From a virus: DNA of 49,311 nt. Made by a program: the position numbers and the translations under genes. Positions 8,426-19,700 of the stretch are shown piece after piece. Location of the stretch: positions 1-49,311 of the IMG/VR virus record IMGVR_UViG_3300022918_000171. The stretch is one strand, 5' to 3'. Each line of letters begins with the position of its first letter. Position 1 is the stretch's first letter. The notes below the pieces were generated by a model. It was not told where the DNA came from and searched no databases. It saw only the letters and a program-made list of their open reading frames with translations.

Positions 8426-10576
8426 CCCTGCTCGCCGAATGATATAACACTTGATGGATCAGATACTCCTTCCGGACCAACAATACCAGGGATAGGAAAT
8501 CCGTTCGCTTTAAAAGTGCCATCAATCGCGCCACTAGTTGATGGAATGCCAGAAGATCTTCTTGACATTTTAAATAAATTACAATTATTAATACCACCGG
8601 GCGCACTCAAACCTGCATTATCTCCCAATTTTGGTAAAAATATTTTTGACGGTATAATGAAATTGCTTGATCAATTCATGCCATTTCTTATGCTCTATAA
8701 ATTTTTTCTTCCAATACTTAATATGATTATTTGTATCATTGAAGTATTGTGCGCGCTAACAAATCCATTCAAATTAATAAAGGCTTTAAAAAAACTATTT
8801 ACAATATGTATTCCTGAATTTTTGAATTTGTTTCCAATTTTCGCTCTCATATTAATGATCATCTCTCTTTTATTGTTATTGTTGGCAATAATAGAATACA
8901 TCATTTCTCAGATAATTAAATTTATTGAAATGTTGCTTAGAAATATCAATGCGTTGGTTAAAACATTTCAAACTGCTGACGAGGGTGTTTTAGAAATTGC
9001 TCAAAAAATTGGCTCTCTTCTTTGCATTTTTCAAAATCTATTTGTTATACTTTCTATATTTGCAATTATTATTCAAATAATAAAAGACATTCTTTCTATG
9101 ATTTTCAATATTCCGCCATGTCAAGATGGTGATGGTGAAGAAGGTGAAGATGGGTGTTGCACTCCCGATGTTTGCCCAGCAATTATAAAGAATGGAAATT
9201 ATACAAGAAATACTGGCATCTTACAGTACTTACCAAAAGTGGGCGCTAAAACGGATATTGTTTTGCCGGCGCCTTTTGATAGCTTTAATTTTGATATTAG
9301 GCAAGAGGCTTGGCAAATTTATGATACGGATCAAACTTTGTATCAAGAATTTATAAATATTGTTGATGCTCATGATGTCTCTCTTTCTCCCAAACCAATA
9401 TTTTTTCCTACAGACACTACTTATACTTTTGAAACAAATCATCGTCAAGCCGTTTATACAGTTGATTTAAAATTATTTTATGATCCTACTGGGTGGGGCA
9501 GAGATGGTCAAGCTAGAAATATTATTTTTAAAAATTGTGTTGTTCTTGAAAAACCAACATATTATTTATCAACATATGATAATAAAAAGATTTATGTAAA
9601 AAATGGTGTTCTAAAAATCGCTGGTGGTCAAGGCTACGAAGAAGATGGTAAGACAATTATAAATGGATTTAATGATGATGGATCTTCATCTGAAGAACAA
9701 GCAACATTAAACAATTTTATTCACGCAAAACCTGAATATTCTGCTAGCGCTCCGTTGTACCCTACAGACGCTAAGATATTTTCAAATATAGAATATACGT
9801 TTAAACCTAATTCATCAGCTTTGATGGGTAGAGGTATAATAACCGCTGGATGCGATCCTGGCTTAACTGCCGCTAGACAATTCATGGGTAATGTTGTATT
9901 CGGTGATATTGCAATGAAAACGGAACAAGTCCGAGAAATATTAGATGGTGATAGTTTTCCAAATATTCAAGATACTCAAGAGTGTCTAGCGGCAGCACTC
10001 ACAAACCTAAGAACAAATCCTACAGCTGAAAGCGTTGCTGAATTTAAAGCAGCAACAGATATTTGTTTAGGAAAACTTAAAGATAATACTACACAAACTA
10101 TTAAACAACTAATTGCTGTTGCATTCGACGCGGCTAAAAGCGATTTTACAATTACTCCTAATATTCAATTTACTAGCAAGCCTATTATAGTTAAAGTTAA
10201 TTTAAAAGAAAAAAATGGAGCATCTTTATCTTCAGGTTTGCCAGAAGAAATATCAAAAGATATGGCATCCAAAATTAATCCAATTATAACTTTTGGTCAA
10301 ATAACTAATTTTGAATACAATGATATTGAGCAAAATTTTGAAGCATCTTTAACTAGCGATCTTCCAGGTGGCGGATCAATAATGATTGGTTATGATGGCG
10401 ATATAATATCTAAAGATATCATTTCAACTGATGTAGATATTCCACCTGTTCGCGAACTAGTAAAACTAGATTATCAATTTATCTACACACCAGCATCAAA
10501 TATTGGCGACGCAGATGGCAGCGCAAGAAGAGATGAGACAGACGTTTCCAGAACATCTAATGGAGATGTTAGCTAA
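8423..10576 (+). CDS. Multi-hydrophobic-segment baseplate-operon protein (ATT start proposed)
   Basis: This protein has 717 residues if it begins at the ATT. A GTG at 8516 would give 686 but would discard a coding-like N-terminus that begins IPCSPNDITLDG and is followed by PSGPTIPGIGNPFALK. Three long hydrophobic segments lie at about residues 85-113, 131-163 and 197-229 and could span a membrane or form a hydrophobic helical bundle. A cysteine-rich acidic linker follows at about 233-251 (PCQDGDGEEGEDGCCTPDVC). The remaining ~460 residues look soluble and beta-rich. Its neighbours are baseplate genes, with one-base overlap to the next gene, so it is probably a virion component. I do not recognise a family. 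A membrane-inserted tail-tip component is an inference from the hydrophobicity and location. Confidence 0.65.
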   Translation: MPCSPNDITLDGSDTPSGPTIPGIGNPFALKVPSIAPLVDGMPEDLLDILNKLQLLIPPGALKPALSPNFGKNIFDGIMKLLDQFMPFLMLYKFFLPILNMIICIIEVLCALTNPFKLIKALKKLFTICIPEFLNLFPIFALILMIISLLLLLLAIIEYIISQIIKFIEMLLRNINALVKTFQTADEGVLEIAQKIGSLLCIFQNLFVILSIFAIIIQIIKDILSMIFNIPPCQDGDGEEGEDGCCTPDVCPAIIKNGNYTRNTGILQYLPKVGAKTDIVLPAPFDSFNFDIRQEAWQIYDTDQTLYQEFINIVDAHDVSLSPKPIFFPTDTTYTFETNHRQAVYTVDLKLFYDPTGWGRDGQARNIIFKNCVVLEKPTYYLSTYDNKKIYVKNGVLKIAGGQGYEEDGKTIINGFNDDGSSSEEQATLNNFIHAKPEYSASAPLYPTDAKIFSNIEYTFKPNSSALMGRGIITAGCDPGLTAARQFMGNVVFGDIAMKTEQVREILDGDSFPNIQDTQECLAAALTNLRTNPTAESVAEFKAATDICLGKLKDNTTQTIKQLIAVAFDAAKSDFTITPNIQFTSKPIIVKVNLKEKNGASLSSGLPEEISKDMASKINPIITFGQITNFEYNDIEQNFEASLTSDLPGGGSIMIGYDGDIISKDIISTDVDIPPVRELVKLDYQFIYTPASNIGDADGSARRDETDVSRTSNGDVS

Positions 10577-12243
10577 TGTCTGATGAGGAACTAGATCAAA
10601 ATAAATCATTTTATGATGACCAAAATTATCAATTTGATATAGATCAAATCTACAATGATTTTATATTAGAAATTGATGCAATAAGAAGTAATTCAACTTT
10701 CATACCTGACATTGCTACTAAATATATTAAATCTTTATTAAATAATGGAAGCGTAAAATTAAATATAGAAAATACACCACAAGAAAGCAGAGCTCATGCT
10801 TTTTATAGGTTAATAGGTTTTCCAGTATTAGCAGCTGATGGTTCATCGTATAGTCCTGGGCACGATTCGATGAAAGAAGATAGAAAAATAAACAAACAAA
10901 AAAAATTAAATATATGTCTTAATCCAATTGTTGGTTTTGATGAGCTAGTTTCTACTCGAGAAAAATACATTCAATCAATATTGAAAATTTTTTCAAAAGG
11001 CTCTTCTATAAGCGCTTCGGCTCTGGTTATATCTTCAGGCGGAGCCGGTCCTCAAGGTAGCCCAAATTTAAGAAAATTTATATCTCCTTTTGACAAAAAT
11101 AATTCACATAATGATATGGCGTCTATTAATCAAAGTTATGAAATAGAAAATAGCATATTAATAGGTGGCGATAATAAGAATCTTTCTACTTTAAAAGATG
11201 AAAATAATGAACAACCTACTTTAGTAAAAAAATATCATATAATTAAACCATTTATTGTAAATGGAAAAATTGATTTTATGGCAACTCCATCTACTAAAAG
11301 GGTATGTGTACCATTTACATATGATAAGTCATATACATTAATTTCAGATGGGGTTTTTGCAAAAAGACCTTTAATAGAAAAAATTATTAGGGAAAAATTA
11401 TTTACTAATAACACATCAAATTCTGAATACGAAAAAAGAGTTAATAACTATATTCAAAATATATCAACAATTAAAGACATTAAAGTTGTTGATAGGATTT
11501 CTACTTCTGATTTTGAATATTCTGACAGAGAACAATTTGCTAATTATTTAAAAATGATTCAAGAGATGATGAATAAACTCATCGAAGCGGCTGACATTGT
11601 TAAGAGTACTCAAGAAAAATATTTATGGCTTCCTGAAACTTCAAAAAATGGTCCAGAAGGAGGTCTTAAAGTAAAGCCTTTATTTTTTCCTAAAGAAAAA
11701 GACCAAGAAAATTTATTAACTGAAGCAGATAAAGCCATCTTATTAAGAACGGCTAAAGTTATGGCTAATAACTTTACTTCTAAAAATATTGAAGATAAAA
11801 ATCCAAATAATAAAGATTATTCTTTTGATAATTTTACCAAAACATTTAATAAAGATACTACTGAATCCATGGGAGATGTATCAGCTGCCACATTAGACAA
11901 AATATCAAAAGACAGAAAAAATTATATTGAAAAAGCAAATGCTGCGTCAAGAACAATAGAAATAATAATGGGAGAGTTTAGTGGACTTGGTCTGTGTGAT
12001 ATTTTTGCTATACAGGGAGCTTTACATATTCTTCCATTAAGATATCTATTGGGGCTTATAGATGATGATGCATTTGATAGAATGAATAAGATATTAAAAA
12101 CAAATATTGAAAGTTCAGATAGAAGCTCTCCTGATGAAGCTTTAGAAGAATTATCTTCAATCGTTTTTGATTTTTACGGAATAATGGATAAAATTTATAT
12201 TGATAAACTTATCAATGGCATCGAAAACATTAATAATGATTAA
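10576..12243 (+). CDS. Unknown structural protein of the baseplate operon
   Basis: This 555-residue soluble protein begins at the TAATG overlap with the previous gene. The N-terminus is acidic and helical (SDEELDQNKSFYDD). Residues ~60-110 contain a short segment with HAFYRLIGFPVLAADGSSY. There is a central Ser/Gly-rich loop near residues ~150-170 (ISSGGAGPQGSPN). The C-terminal third is helical, with a hydrophobic core segment (GLGLCDIFAIQGALHILPLRYL region, about residues 472-492). It lies between the hydrophobic-segment protein and the gp25-like wedge gene, which makes a baseplate wedge role likely by synteny, but I cannot match it to a T4 protein. Confidence 0.6.
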   Translation: MSDEELDQNKSFYDDQNYQFDIDQIYNDFILEIDAIRSNSTFIPDIATKYIKSLLNNGSVKLNIENTPQESRAHAFYRLIGFPVLAADGSSYSPGHDSMKEDRKINKQKKLNICLNPIVGFDELVSTREKYIQSILKIFSKGSSISASALVISSGGAGPQGSPNLRKFISPFDKNNSHNDMASINQSYEIENSILIGGDNKNLSTLKDENNEQPTLVKKYHIIKPFIVNGKIDFMATPSTKRVCVPFTYDKSYTLISDGVFAKRPLIEKIIREKLFTNNTSNSEYEKRVNNYIQNISTIKDIKVVDRISTSDFEYSDREQFANYLKMIQEMMNKLIEAADIVKSTQEKYLWLPETSKNGPEGGLKVKPLFFPKEKDQENLLTEADKAILLRTAKVMANNFTSKNIEDKNPNNKDYSFDNFTKTFNKDTTESMGDVSAATLDKISKDRKNYIEKANAASRTIEIIMGEFSGLGLCDIFAIQGALHILPLRYLLGLIDDDAFDRMNKILKTNIESSDRSSPDEALEELSSIVFDFYGIMDKIYIDKLINGIENINND

Positions 12244-12257
12244 TTGGGCATTTCTAT

Positions 12258-12689
12258 ATGAGTTTTGATCTTAAGATAAAAAATTATGATCTTTCGGTTG
12301 AGCAAGGAAAGGTTAAAACCGTAGAGGGTACAGATAAATTAATTCAAGACATATTAAAAATATGTTTAACTGAAGCTGGCTCAAATCCCATGCATCCATC
12401 ATACGGCTCTTATGTATCCAAATCTATAATTGGTAGTGTTTTGGAAAATGATATATTGATAACTATAGCTAGAGATCAACTATTTGTAGCTTTACAAAAT
12501 TTAAAATCATTACAAGAAATGCAAATACGCTCCTCTCAAAGAGTTTCTCCAGAAGAACAAATTGCTTCTATTTTAGGAGTTTCAGTAGAAAGAAATGCAA
12601 TTATGCCAACGCTATTTGATATAAGAATTAAAGTAGCCGCAAAAGCATTTAACATTGTTAGCACGGAATTTAATATTAATATTATATAA
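12258..12689 (+). CDS. gp25-like baseplate wedge protein (GPW/gp25 family)
   Basis: The 143-residue length and pattern are those of the gp25/W family: an N-terminal strand region (FDLKIKNYDLSVEQGKVKTV), a helix with DKLIQDILKICLTEAGSN, the family-typical short loop PMHPSYGSYV (pattern N-P-x-x-P-x-Y-G), then a helical stretch and a C-terminal strand (FDIRIKVAAKAFN). In T4, gp25 binds gp6 and gp53 in the wedge and helps start sheath assembly. Here it is immediately upstream of the J/gp6-like gene, the usual order. Although related by fold to lysozyme-like proteins in old annotations, no enzymatic role is expected. Confidence 0.85.
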   Translation: MSFDLKIKNYDLSVEQGKVKTVEGTDKLIQDILKICLTEAGSNPMHPSYGSYVSKSIIGSVLENDILITIARDQLFVALQNLKSLQEMQIRSSQRVSPEEQIASILGVSVERNAIMPTLFDIRIKVAAKAFNIVSTEFNINII

Positions 12690-12720
12690 TATATCTTTAG
12701 GCGTAATTACATATTAATGT

Positions 12721-15700
12721 ATGGCAAATATCAGGTCGTTAGAGCAAATAATAGCAGGAATGCTCGATTATTATCGTATAAAACAACCAGATGCTGACAC
12801 AAAGCCAGGCACTGTAATAAGAGATTTATTTATAGAAGCTCCTGCTACTCAGTTATCTATTCTTTATGATGAGTTAAGCGGTATATCAAATAAACAATCA
12901 ATACGACTTGCTAGTGGTACAGATTTAGATAAACTGGCAAAAAATTTTGGTCTAACAAGACGTCAATCGACATCTGCGACTGGTATTGCGTTATTAACAT
13001 TTTCGTCTATAAATTCTCCAGTTTCTATAAACTCTTCTGGAATTATTGTTGCAAATAATGGTATAACATTTTTTTGCAACACATCTACAGTTGTTTCTCC
13101 AGAATCATCTAATTTCTATAAATCAATCGCCTCTAAATATAAAGACCAATTAAGTTTTGCAGGAATAACAGATCAATATGCTGTTGAAGTTTCAATTACT
13201 TCTAATTCAACTGGAGAAATTGGTAATATAGGAAAATTTTCATTATCTAGTACAACTATAAATGGTGTTTCTAACATAACCAATATCAATCAGTTTTCTG
13301 GTGGAACTGATGTAGAAGGAGATGCCGCATTTAGAGATCGAGTGCTTGGAAGTTTTAATGGCGCAAGTGTTGGGACTTCTTTAGGTTATTTAAATTCTGC
13401 TTTGTCTGTAAATGGGGTTATTGATAGTCGGGTAATAGAGCCAGGCAACATATTAATGACTAGAGACGGAACTGTAGTAAAAAATATATCTGGTAAAGAT
13501 ACAATTGTTTCGGAAGGCTCTGGAGGCAAAGTAGATTTAATTATCTTAGGAAGCATTTTAACTGAAAATTCAGAAAGTTATATTTTTAAAAACAAAAGTA
13601 ATGATAATAATATAACTAATATTAAAAATGATATTATTTTAGGGCAAATACCCGGAGATCAAAATAAAACAATAAATAAAAAAAGAGCTGATAATATTAA
13701 AAACGAAACTTTACCTTCTCAGCCCGTAGAGAAAATTATGCAGATTTCAGGATCTGTTAGCGGATCAAATTTCAAAGAAAAAACATCTGATATTTATGGT
13801 AGAGTGTATGGAAACTACGAGCTTGTAAAAGACAAAGGTGAGTTTGCTGGCAGCGCATGGTCTTTTGATAAATTACATTGGATATCTAATAATGTAAATT
13901 ATCAGGAAGATAAAGTAAAAGGCAAAGCTTACGGTCAAGATAGCACTACTTATACAGAGGTAATAGAAATTCCATCTATAGAACAAAGCATTTCAATAAG
14001 AGATGAAAACTCTATTATTACTCAAGACCGTTCAATTATTCAATTACTTCACACACCCGCAACTAATATAACTAAAGTAGTTAATTTAACCACTGGAGAA
14101 AGATATATTGTATCTAACAATAATTTAGATAAAACTCCCGAATATAATTTAACTGGTCGTATTAAAATTAATGGAAATACGCTTCCATCAAATAGTGATA
14201 TTTTGCAAGTTGATTATAATTGGATTGTTGAGTATGATCAATATTCTGATTATGATGGATTGAAATTAAATAAAAATAATAGAAATTCCGTTGATAGCAT
14301 TGATTGGGGATACTCTTCTCAAGTAAAAGATGAGATGATTGAATTTAATTCTAATTCTAACTATTTTACTGGTTTTAGTCAGTTTCCAATATCAAGCATC
14401 ATCTCTGTTTGTAAATTTAATTTATCATATGGAACTGTATCTAAAATAAATGAAGGAATTTATTCTAATAATTTATACGTTGACGTTGTAAATTTGCAAT
14501 CACCAGCAACAGAGATATCATCCATAAAAACAATATCTTCAAATAAAGAGCTTTTTAAAACTGCACAATCCAGCGGATCGTTTTTTAATTTCGCAGAAGT
14601 AGTGGGAAGTGATGTGTTTTATACAACGAGAATTATATTGCCATCTGATACTTCAGCATCTGTTGGAGATAAAGTATTAATTCATCTTGATGATACTGAT
14701 GTATTTAATGTTAATAATGTTTTAGGATCTAGTAATGGAAATATTATAACAATATCATCATCATCTGTAGATACTGAAAATTCTAAAATAATAATGAAAG
14801 TTTCTTACATAGCAAATGTTTCCGAATTATTTTCTGGCGCTATCAGCTCTTTGCCTGCTACAAAAAAAGCTAACGGTTTTACATTTTCAAACGTAATTAA
14901 TGAAAGCAATATTTCAAATTCATTAATAAAAGAAAATCAAATTGTACAAAGAAATCTATCTAATCAATTTTATGTTGATTTAAATTTAAATTCACTAGAT
15001 TTTAATTTATCCGAAACATCGATTGTATCGGTGATAAAATTATCAGATGGAACTCAATATTGGGATTCCAATGTATCTGGTACCATTTTAACAAACAGTC
15101 TAAACACCTATCAAATAGTGCTTGATGGCTACAATCTTCCATCAATAGGAGATCGTGTTCTCATTACTTACAGCCCTATAAGCATAAGAAAATTTCAACC
15201 TTTTAGTTTTCAAAACAAAGTATTAAAACACAAAACATCTACTTTGGATTATGATACATCAATAAATAAATTTTTTATTAATATTAATGCTTGGGAAGAT
15301 GTATTATCTAATTTGAGTTTTGAAATTTTTGATGAAAATACACAATCATCAGTTTTATCTGCTAATGATGGTTATTTAATATCAGATGGGTATTCAGCTA
15401 AAATATACTCATTGAGTTCAAATTTTTCTACTATTTTTGATATACAAAATAAAAAACTAATAATAAAATCTAATTTATTTCCATCAAATAATGGTGATTA
15501 TAACATATCATCAATTGATAATTTAAATAATTTTATAACTATAAATAATAATTACATTTTTGAAGGTTCAAATTTATCAATTACAAGAGTCTTAAATAAT
15601 AAAGAATTATGGAATGAAAATTCTTATATAGATATTCCAAATAACAGACTTGTTATCGGCAATACTGCTACAGCAGTTGTAGGAGATTTAGTAGAAATAA

Positions 15701-16782
15701 CTTTATTTGAATATAATAATTTAATTCAAATGCCTACCAGATTAATAGCTAAAGTATCTGATCAAGTATTAAATAGTGGCGTTTTGAGTATAGTAGGGAC
15801 AACATTTCATAAAGCGAAATCAATAGTTTTTAACGCTTCGAACAGTGGTTTAAAAATAAATTTAGCTGAAGCTATTAAAAAAGATTTAAATTTACCTTCA
15901 TCATCAGATATACCTTCTTTTATTAAAGTTATAAAAATAATAAAATTAGAAAAAGTAAGTACTATAAGTTCATCAAATGATGAAGTGATATCAATTTTAA
16001 ATACTTTTGATACTTTAGGCTCGAAACAAAAAAATAATTCTTTATATTCTAAAGATATTTTATCAGATTTAAGTTTATCTAATTTTGATATTGTATTACC
16101 AAATACTATAAATAATCTAAATGATAAAATATCAATTGGTGATAAGTTGCGAGCAACTTTTTATTATATAAAAGAAAATAATATAGAAAATTTATCATTC
16201 GTAAGAAATGATACAGTTTATTCTAACAATAAGTTTGCAATAATAAATAAAATTTATGTTAGTAGTGGGTTTAATTCATCACAATCAGCAAAATTAACAA
16301 TAAGTTCTTTTACTCAACCAAGTCAAGCTTCAAAATATAAAGTAAAATATAACTATATTGCGCCCAAAACAAATGAAAGAATTTCTATTAACTATAATTA
16401 TAATAGGCTTATATCAGACGTTTCATTCAACATAGAAAATACTAGACCAATAAATGCAGATGTTTTAGTAAAAGCAGCCCAACCAATAAATTTAGATTTA
16501 ACAATGAATATTGTAATTGAAGATGATTATAAAATCTCGTCTGATAATATTGTCAAATCTTTAAAAGATAGATTTATATCTGAGCTTACAAGCGAAGTTT
16601 TAGGTGATATAGTAGATGGTACATCGTTAATAACAATAGCTGAAAGTATTAAGGGTATAGCTAGAGCTCGTATTATTTATTTTAATAAATCTGGTGAAAT
16701 GGGAAAGGTTCTTCTTTTGCAAGCCAAAGAAAATGAATATTTTATATCAAATAATATTATTATAAATACGGAAAGCAGATAA
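12721..16782 (+). CDS. Baseplate J-like wedge protein with a very large internal insertion
   Basis: This 1353-residue protein is about two to three times the usual length for the J/gp6/gp47 family. Residues 1-~260 match the family: a helix with PGTVIRDLFIEAPATQL, then LASGTDLDKLAKNFGLTRR, and the hallmark FSGGTDVEGDAAFRDRVLGSF at about 193-213. The C-terminal ~115 residues also match, with a DVLVKAAQPINLDLTMNIVI strand, a helix, then GTSLITIAESIKGIARARII. Between them lie ~900 residues of beta-rich sequence that contain four GD-centred units at residues 649, 810, 988 and 1140. No strong ribosome site is visible: a TTTAGG at 12695-12700 is too far away. The stop overlaps the next start (TAATG). 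The protein is likely to form the inner ring of the baseplate, with extra domains protruding. Confidence 0.8.
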   Translation: MANIRSLEQIIAGMLDYYRIKQPDADTKPGTVIRDLFIEAPATQLSILYDELSGISNKQSIRLASGTDLDKLAKNFGLTRRQSTSATGIALLTFSSINSPVSINSSGIIVANNGITFFCNTSTVVSPESSNFYKSIASKYKDQLSFAGITDQYAVEVSITSNSTGEIGNIGKFSLSSTTINGVSNITNINQFSGGTDVEGDAAFRDRVLGSFNGASVGTSLGYLNSALSVNGVIDSRVIEPGNILMTRDGTVVKNISGKDTIVSEGSGGKVDLIILGSILTENSESYIFKNKSNDNNITNIKNDIILGQIPGDQNKTINKKRADNIKNETLPSQPVEKIMQISGSVSGSNFKEKTSDIYGRVYGNYELVKDKGEFAGSAWSFDKLHWISNNVNYQEDKVKGKAYGQDSTTYTEVIEIPSIEQSISIRDENSIITQDRSIIQLLHTPATNITKVVNLTTGERYIVSNNNLDKTPEYNLTGRIKINGNTLPSNSDILQVDYNWIVEYDQYSDYDGLKLNKNNRNSVDSIDWGYSSQVKDEMIEFNSNSNYFTGFSQFPISSIISVCKFNLSYGTVSKINEGIYSNNLYVDVVNLQSPATEISSIKTISSNKELFKTAQSSGSFFNFAEVVGSDVFYTTRIILPSDTSASVGDKVLIHLDDTDVFNVNNVLGSSNGNIITISSSSVDTENSKIIMKVSYIANVSELFSGAISSLPATKKANGFTFSNVINESNISNSLIKENQIVQRNLSNQFYVDLNLNSLDFNLSETSIVSVIKLSDGTQYWDSNVSGTILTNSLNTYQIVLDGYNLPSIGDRVLITYSPISIRKFQPFSFQNKVLKHKTSTLDYDTSINKFFININAWEDVLSNLSFEIFDENTQSSVLSANDGYLISDGYSAKIYSLSSNFSTIFDIQNKKLIIKSNLFPSNNGDYNISSIDNLNNFITINNNYIFEGSNLSITRVLNNKELWNENSYIDIPNNRLVIGNTATAVVGDLVEITLFEYNNLIQMPTRLIAKVSDQVLNSGVLSIVGTTFHKAKSIVFNASNSGLKINLAEAIKKDLNLPSSSDIPSFIKVIKIIKLEKVSTISSSNDEVISILNTFDTLGSKQKNNSLYSKDILSDLSLSNFDIVLPNTINNLNDKISIGDKLRATFYYIKENNIENLSFVRNDTVYSNNKFAIINKIYVSSGFNSSQSAKLTISSFTQPSQASKYKVKYNYIAPKTNERISINYNYNRLISDVSFNIENTRPINADVLVKAAQPINLDLTMNIVIEDDYKISSDNIVKSLKDRFISELTSEVLGDIVDGTSLITIAESIKGIARARIIYFNKSGEMGKVLLLQAKENEYFISNNIIINTESR

Positions 16783-19700
16783 TGGAAAGTTTAAGAATAT
16801 TAGATCTAACCGTAGTTGATACTTCCAATTTAGAAATTTATTTTTCAAGTAATCTTTCTAAATACATTTCTAAAGAAAATGTTTTTATATTTTCTGAGAA
16901 AGATGGTATTGAAAATCCTGATGTTTTATCTTTATCAATTAAAAATAATTTATTATCAATAGAGTGCGAACCTTTAACTTCTTTTAATTCTTATTATATT
17001 TTATTTAAATCTACGCCTTCTTACCCTTTCGTTTCTTTAAATCAAGATGCGGTCTTACCAGAAGATGGCGTATCAAATAAATATATATTTGTTGCTCCTT
17101 TGGATAATGATAATCCAATTAAAAGTTATTTAAAATCTTATCTAAATGGAAATTTGTATAATATAGAGGATAACAATTCATTAGTTTCAAAACATATTGA
17201 TGCGCTTTCTATTAATTTTTCAAAAGCTTTATATGATATTGGGCAGACAAAAAATGAAAATTATATTTCATTTACTGTAGAAAATGAGCAAAAAATAAGA
17301 GGAGAAGGTGGATTTGATAGACTTAACGAAGAAAGCGCGTATGATTTATTAAGAGTAGGATTAACACCATCTTCAGTAAAATCAAATCAAACTATTAAAA
17401 ATATTTTTGATGAAAAACCATTTTCTTTACAAGCAGATAATTCTTTAGAGTTGCTTAAGCCAGGCTCTGTGGATGAGGAAAATGTATTTAATATTAATTC
17501 ATTAATTTTAAATTTAAAAAAACTTCCTATATTAAAAGTTTCTAAAATTTATTTTATTCTTAATAATTCTAATATATCATACACATATGATATACCTAAA
17601 TTAGGTTATCAAATTAGGTCATCAAGATATGATGCAAATTTTGCATCTTCTAATGGCTCTTTATTAGAAAATCAAATACTTTTAAATAGCGAAATATTAA
17701 ACGATGAAAGTTTTTCAATAGAAGATGTTTTAAATGTTGAAGTTGAATTTGAATATAAAAATTTAGGTAAAATAATTTCGCCAGAAACAATTCGAGTATT
17801 TTCCAATAAATCTATTTTTAGGGAAACTTTACCTGCAATAACAAAAGTTTTTAACTTTAAAAATGCACCGATCATTATTAATAATACAAATTCAAAAATA
17901 GGAGGAGTTAAATTTAATAATTTAAACTCTCAAAACCCTAATGAACCGCACCCAGCTTTTCTAAATGAAATAGAGTTTAATTTATCGGCATTGCCATTTT
18001 TGCCTGGTCAATATTCAATTGATTACAATACTTCTACAATTTATGTTTATGGCTCAGAGATCAAAAAAGATGGAACAGGAGAGTTTCCACCCACCGCAAA
18101 TTATACATATCAATTAACTCACAAAGAAAATATAGATTTTACATATGATGAAACGTCATATGAATTATCGGCATTACCTTTTGGTAATTTGGTGGAAAAT
18201 GAAGCAAATATATATTTTGAATATGAGCAAGTGCTTGTTCCAAATATTGATTATAAAATTTCTTTACATAAAGAAGTGTTGGACGAAAGAGTGAATAATA
18301 ATTTATTGGCTCTCAATTGTATTAAAACTCAGATGCTGCCAATAACCAATGTATTTAAATTGTTTAATGAAACATCTGGAGAAATTTACACGATAAATAG
18401 ATGGGATGATGAAAGAATATATTTTAATTATATTAACGCCCCAAAAATAATTTCACAAAAAGCAGAGGCTGTATCTTTTAGAGAAATTTTTAATGAAAAA
18501 TTATTTATATCTGGAACAAGTATAAATTCTTCTTCTTTGACAATTGCAAAATTTAAACTTAATAACAGTAAAATAGTGTCTGGTACTGAAGATGCAATTG
18601 GTTCTTCAATAAATTCATCTGTTTATTTTTCTAATAAATCTATCTTTGATAAAGAGCGTTATTTTGATCTTAATATTCAGTTGGATGATAATTTAAATAA
18701 ATTACAGAATTATAATGAATATTTAATTGATTATAATTCTGGTATAATTTATGTTTGTGTTCAAGAATATAGAAATATAAATTACGGATCTGTATCGTAT
18801 AAAGATAGCGCCATTTTAACTAAAAATAAACATATATTAAGTCCAGATAATATTTATTATAATTTTAATAAATTGTCTTCAAATAATAAAAAATTTGAAT
18901 ATTCATCGTTTTCTGATGATTTAGTTTTTGTTCAAAATTTAGATAACTCTGCTGAAGGATCAATTGATAGAGAAGGTTTATATCCTTATCAAATATTTGA
19001 TCAAAGAATTGGTGTTTTTGATGGATCCTCAGTAATTAATAATTTAGCAAATGATGTTAAATTTATAAGAGGAATTTATGAAAATAATGATATTAAAAAT
19101 AATATTTTCCCCTTAAGTTTTTCATCTGACGATAATTTTAATGTTAATACAATTAGTAAATCTTTATTTACAAATATAAATTCTAATGGATCTGACTACA
19201 GTATAAATACAGATATTTTTAGTTCATATATTTCTAGCAATTTAAATTATGAATTTGAGATAATTAGAGTTTCTGATAACGCAATTTTATCAGCTTCATC
19301 ATTTAATATTATTGATAATAAAATAAAAATTATTTTATCTTCTTCTAATAATCCGGAAAGCGATCAAGAAGTATATGTAAAATATACAATATCAATAAAT
19401 AATTTATCTAAAGTTTTCATAGATTATGATAAATCAAATTTATCGATAGATTATACTTATTTAAATGATGAAATAATTATTAGTTATGAGTATGGTGATA
19501 ATGAAATTGATTTTAGAAAATCTAAAACTGTATTAAAAAATGATACATATTATGTTTCATATAAAGTTGGCGCGCTGCGTCAAGCTTTAAATTCTAACTT
19601 TGGCAATATGTTAAATATAGACGAGCTATCAGAATTTGATTCAAATTTTGATAGAGAAAGATATAGGGATGCTTTAAATGCAGCATTAGGATCATTTTTA

